The notes beneath the pieces were generated by a model. It did no database searches and had not been told where the DNA came from. It worked only from the letters and a program-made list of their open reading frames with translations. Positions 61,270 through 62,156 of a stretch of DNA of 62,156 bases are shown here, one piece after another. Source of the DNA: Paractinoplanes deccanensis (GTDB lineage: Bacteria; Actinomycetota; Actinomycetes; Mycobacteriales; Micromonosporaceae); contig NZ_BOMI01000194.1 in assembly GCF_016862115.1 (NCBI RefSeq), positions 1-62,156 of the forward strand, given 5' to 3'. The first letter of the stretch is position 1. Every line of letters starts with the position of its first letter. The position numbers were made by a program, and so were the translations under genes.

Positions 61270-61662
61270 TTACGCAGACAGGGAGCGGCCTCCGATGATG
61301 GTGATCGCGGCTCCTGTCGTTGGGAGTCGGCACAGCGTTGGACTCGCGCAGTAGCTTTCTGCTGTCCAGCATCCCGCACGGGATGTCGGCAGTACAGGAG
61401 CCCCAACGACACGATCAACGAGCCTGCGGGGCGGTGAAACAAGGCAGCCACTGCCAATCCGGATCCTCCGCCTGGCCGATGCCAACGCCGATGAGACGAC
61501 TCCTGAGGCTGGGACGGTTTTCGAGGGTATGGGAGAAGCCTCAGATTCAGTCGTCGCCGGAACGGGCCTTGTAGTAATATTCACTGCCGCACATAAAATG
61601 GTCGCGCGCTGCGCTTTGCTAATTCTATGGTCAGGGTTATCAAACCCTTCGGAATAAATCAT
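61270..61662 (-). CDS. Doubtful ORF upstream of the Trypco1 gene
   Basis: A 130-codon frame (MIYSEGFDNPDHRISKAQRA, later PTTGAAITIIGGRSLSA) with no ribosome site, no motif and Ser/Arg/Ala-rich composition typical of chance frames. Listed because it fills most of the ~690-bp stretch upstream of the Trypco1 gene and lies downstream of a plausible promoter. This stretch may instead be a long 5' leader. Confidence 0.2.
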   Translation of the reverse strand: MIYSEGFDNPDHRISKAQRATILCAAVNITTRPVPATTESEASPIPSKTVPASGVVSSALASARRRIRIGSGCLVSPPRRLVDRVVGAPVLPTSRAGCWTAESYCASPTLCRLPTTGAAITIIGGRSLSA

Positions 61663-61771
61663 CGCACCAAAGCAGAAGAGAGATCGAATCCAATGCGATG
61701 ATTCGACTCATCTCCCCCATTTTAGGTTCGGCGTAGCATTCCGGGTTGAGCGATGAGGCGATTCGCGATAC

Positions 61772-61800
61772 ATTATGTTGACATGGTCTCGTGCACTCAA
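61772..61800 (-). promoter_or_regulatory. Promoter TTGAGT-17-CATAAT
   Basis: Minus-strand hexamers near the sigma-70-type consensus with ideal 17-bp spacing, in an AT-rich patch. It would read leftward towards the Trypco1/protease genes ~530 bp away. Confidence 0.4.
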
Positions 61801-61922
61801 CTCGGCAAATGAGTGAGTCAGTTCGCTACGCCACGTACTCGTCGGTGTTGAGGAGCAGGGTTCTATGTCGATGCGAAGCCTCGGTAGCGGGTCGGCGTGA
61901 CCGTGCGGTCGTTGTTCTGATC

Positions 61923-62156
61923 ATGGCGGGAGCGAAACGCCGCACACCGCTCGTGGTGGTGCGAAGCCCGAGGACGGCACCTTTGTCGGCGGAAGATCGC
62001 CAGCAGGCGATTACCGCCTTGGCCGTCATGATCCACGAGAGGTGGTCGGGCGGCCGAGGCCGCAGCGTCGATGCTGTTCGCGGATCGGATCCGTTGGACG
62101 ACGCTACGGCGGATGACCAATCGGTGAGCTGGTCAGGGCAGGCGCCGGCCTACGAC
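61923..62156 (+). CDS. Hypothetical protein, truncated by the right edge
   Basis: An open frame begins MAGAKRRTPLVVVRSPRTAP and continues LSAEDRQQAITALAVMIHER to the last base, 78 codons without a stop. Composition is that of a real, GC-rich actinobacterial gene. No family recognised. The true length is unknown. Confidence 0.5.
   Translation, partial: MAGAKRRTPLVVVRSPRTAPLSAEDRQQAITALAVMIHERWSGGRGRSVDAVRGSDPLDDATADDQSVSWSGQAPAYD

Overview
The window is GC-rich, uses GTG and TTG starts freely, packs genes with 4-base ATGA overlaps, and carries families typical of filamentous actinobacteria: a PknG kinase with GlnX/GlnH partners, a ClgR-like regulator, paired dynamin-like GTPases, a Tat-exported PHP protein, and a promoter resembling the PafBC/RecA-independent DNA-damage promoter. 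I read it as a chromosomal segment of a Micromonosporaceae-type organism (Actinoplanes or a relative). That genus-level placement is inference from gene content, not from a marker gene. I saw no rRNA, tRNA or CRISPR array.

Layout. 1-1.3 kb: a leftward operon (26-residue ORF, kinase-fold protein, LexA-like repressor running off the left edge) behind a damage-type promoter. 1.4-8.1 kb: a secreted PHP-domain protein, then a leftward GH92 mannosidase, glycosyltransferase and P450 operon. 8.2-14 kb: an Hsp70-like ATPase fused through a membrane span to a TolB-type propeller, convergent with two dynamin-like GTPases. 14.4-27 kb: an AidB-type dehydrogenase, small membrane and secreted proteins, an AAA+ ATPase, a ClgR-like regulator, a two-component system, an ArsR/AHSA1/DHFR-like operon with a readable promoter and operator, an APC permease, a universal stress protein and other small enzymes.

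27-41.7 kb is an exopolysaccharide locus: a CapD/WbpM-like dehydratase, a Wzz/tyrosine-kinase-like protein, a TylF-type methyltransferase, a split transketolase pair, two DegT-type aminotransferases (one fused to a GNAT domain), a GT2, an initiating phosphoglycosyltransferase, a Wzx-like flippase and an O-antigen-ligase-like protein. It is interrupted by a membrane protein, a frameshifted AraC gene and a DHFR-like gene, and is followed by an acyl-CoA synthetase.

43.3-52.2 kb is the most striking conserved system. GlnX-like sensor, GlnH-like lipoprotein, a helical protein, PknG, PP2C phosphatase, VWA protein and FHA protein lie in one direction, mostly with overlapping ends. PknG, the phosphatase and the FHA protein all begin with similar Cys-rich zinc-ribbon motifs, so I infer one phosphorylation circuit with writer, eraser and reader.

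From about 54.6 kb to the right edge the character changes. The sequence is less GC-rich and littered with remnants: a decapitated LysR gene, a P-loop fragment, a gene split by a 20-bp duplication, a decayed IS5-type transposase and a truncated IS21 istB. Among them sit a few intact genes, including a trypsin-like protease overlapping a Trypco1-type protein, a candidate two-gene conflict or defence module. I interpret this end as a decaying accessory island.
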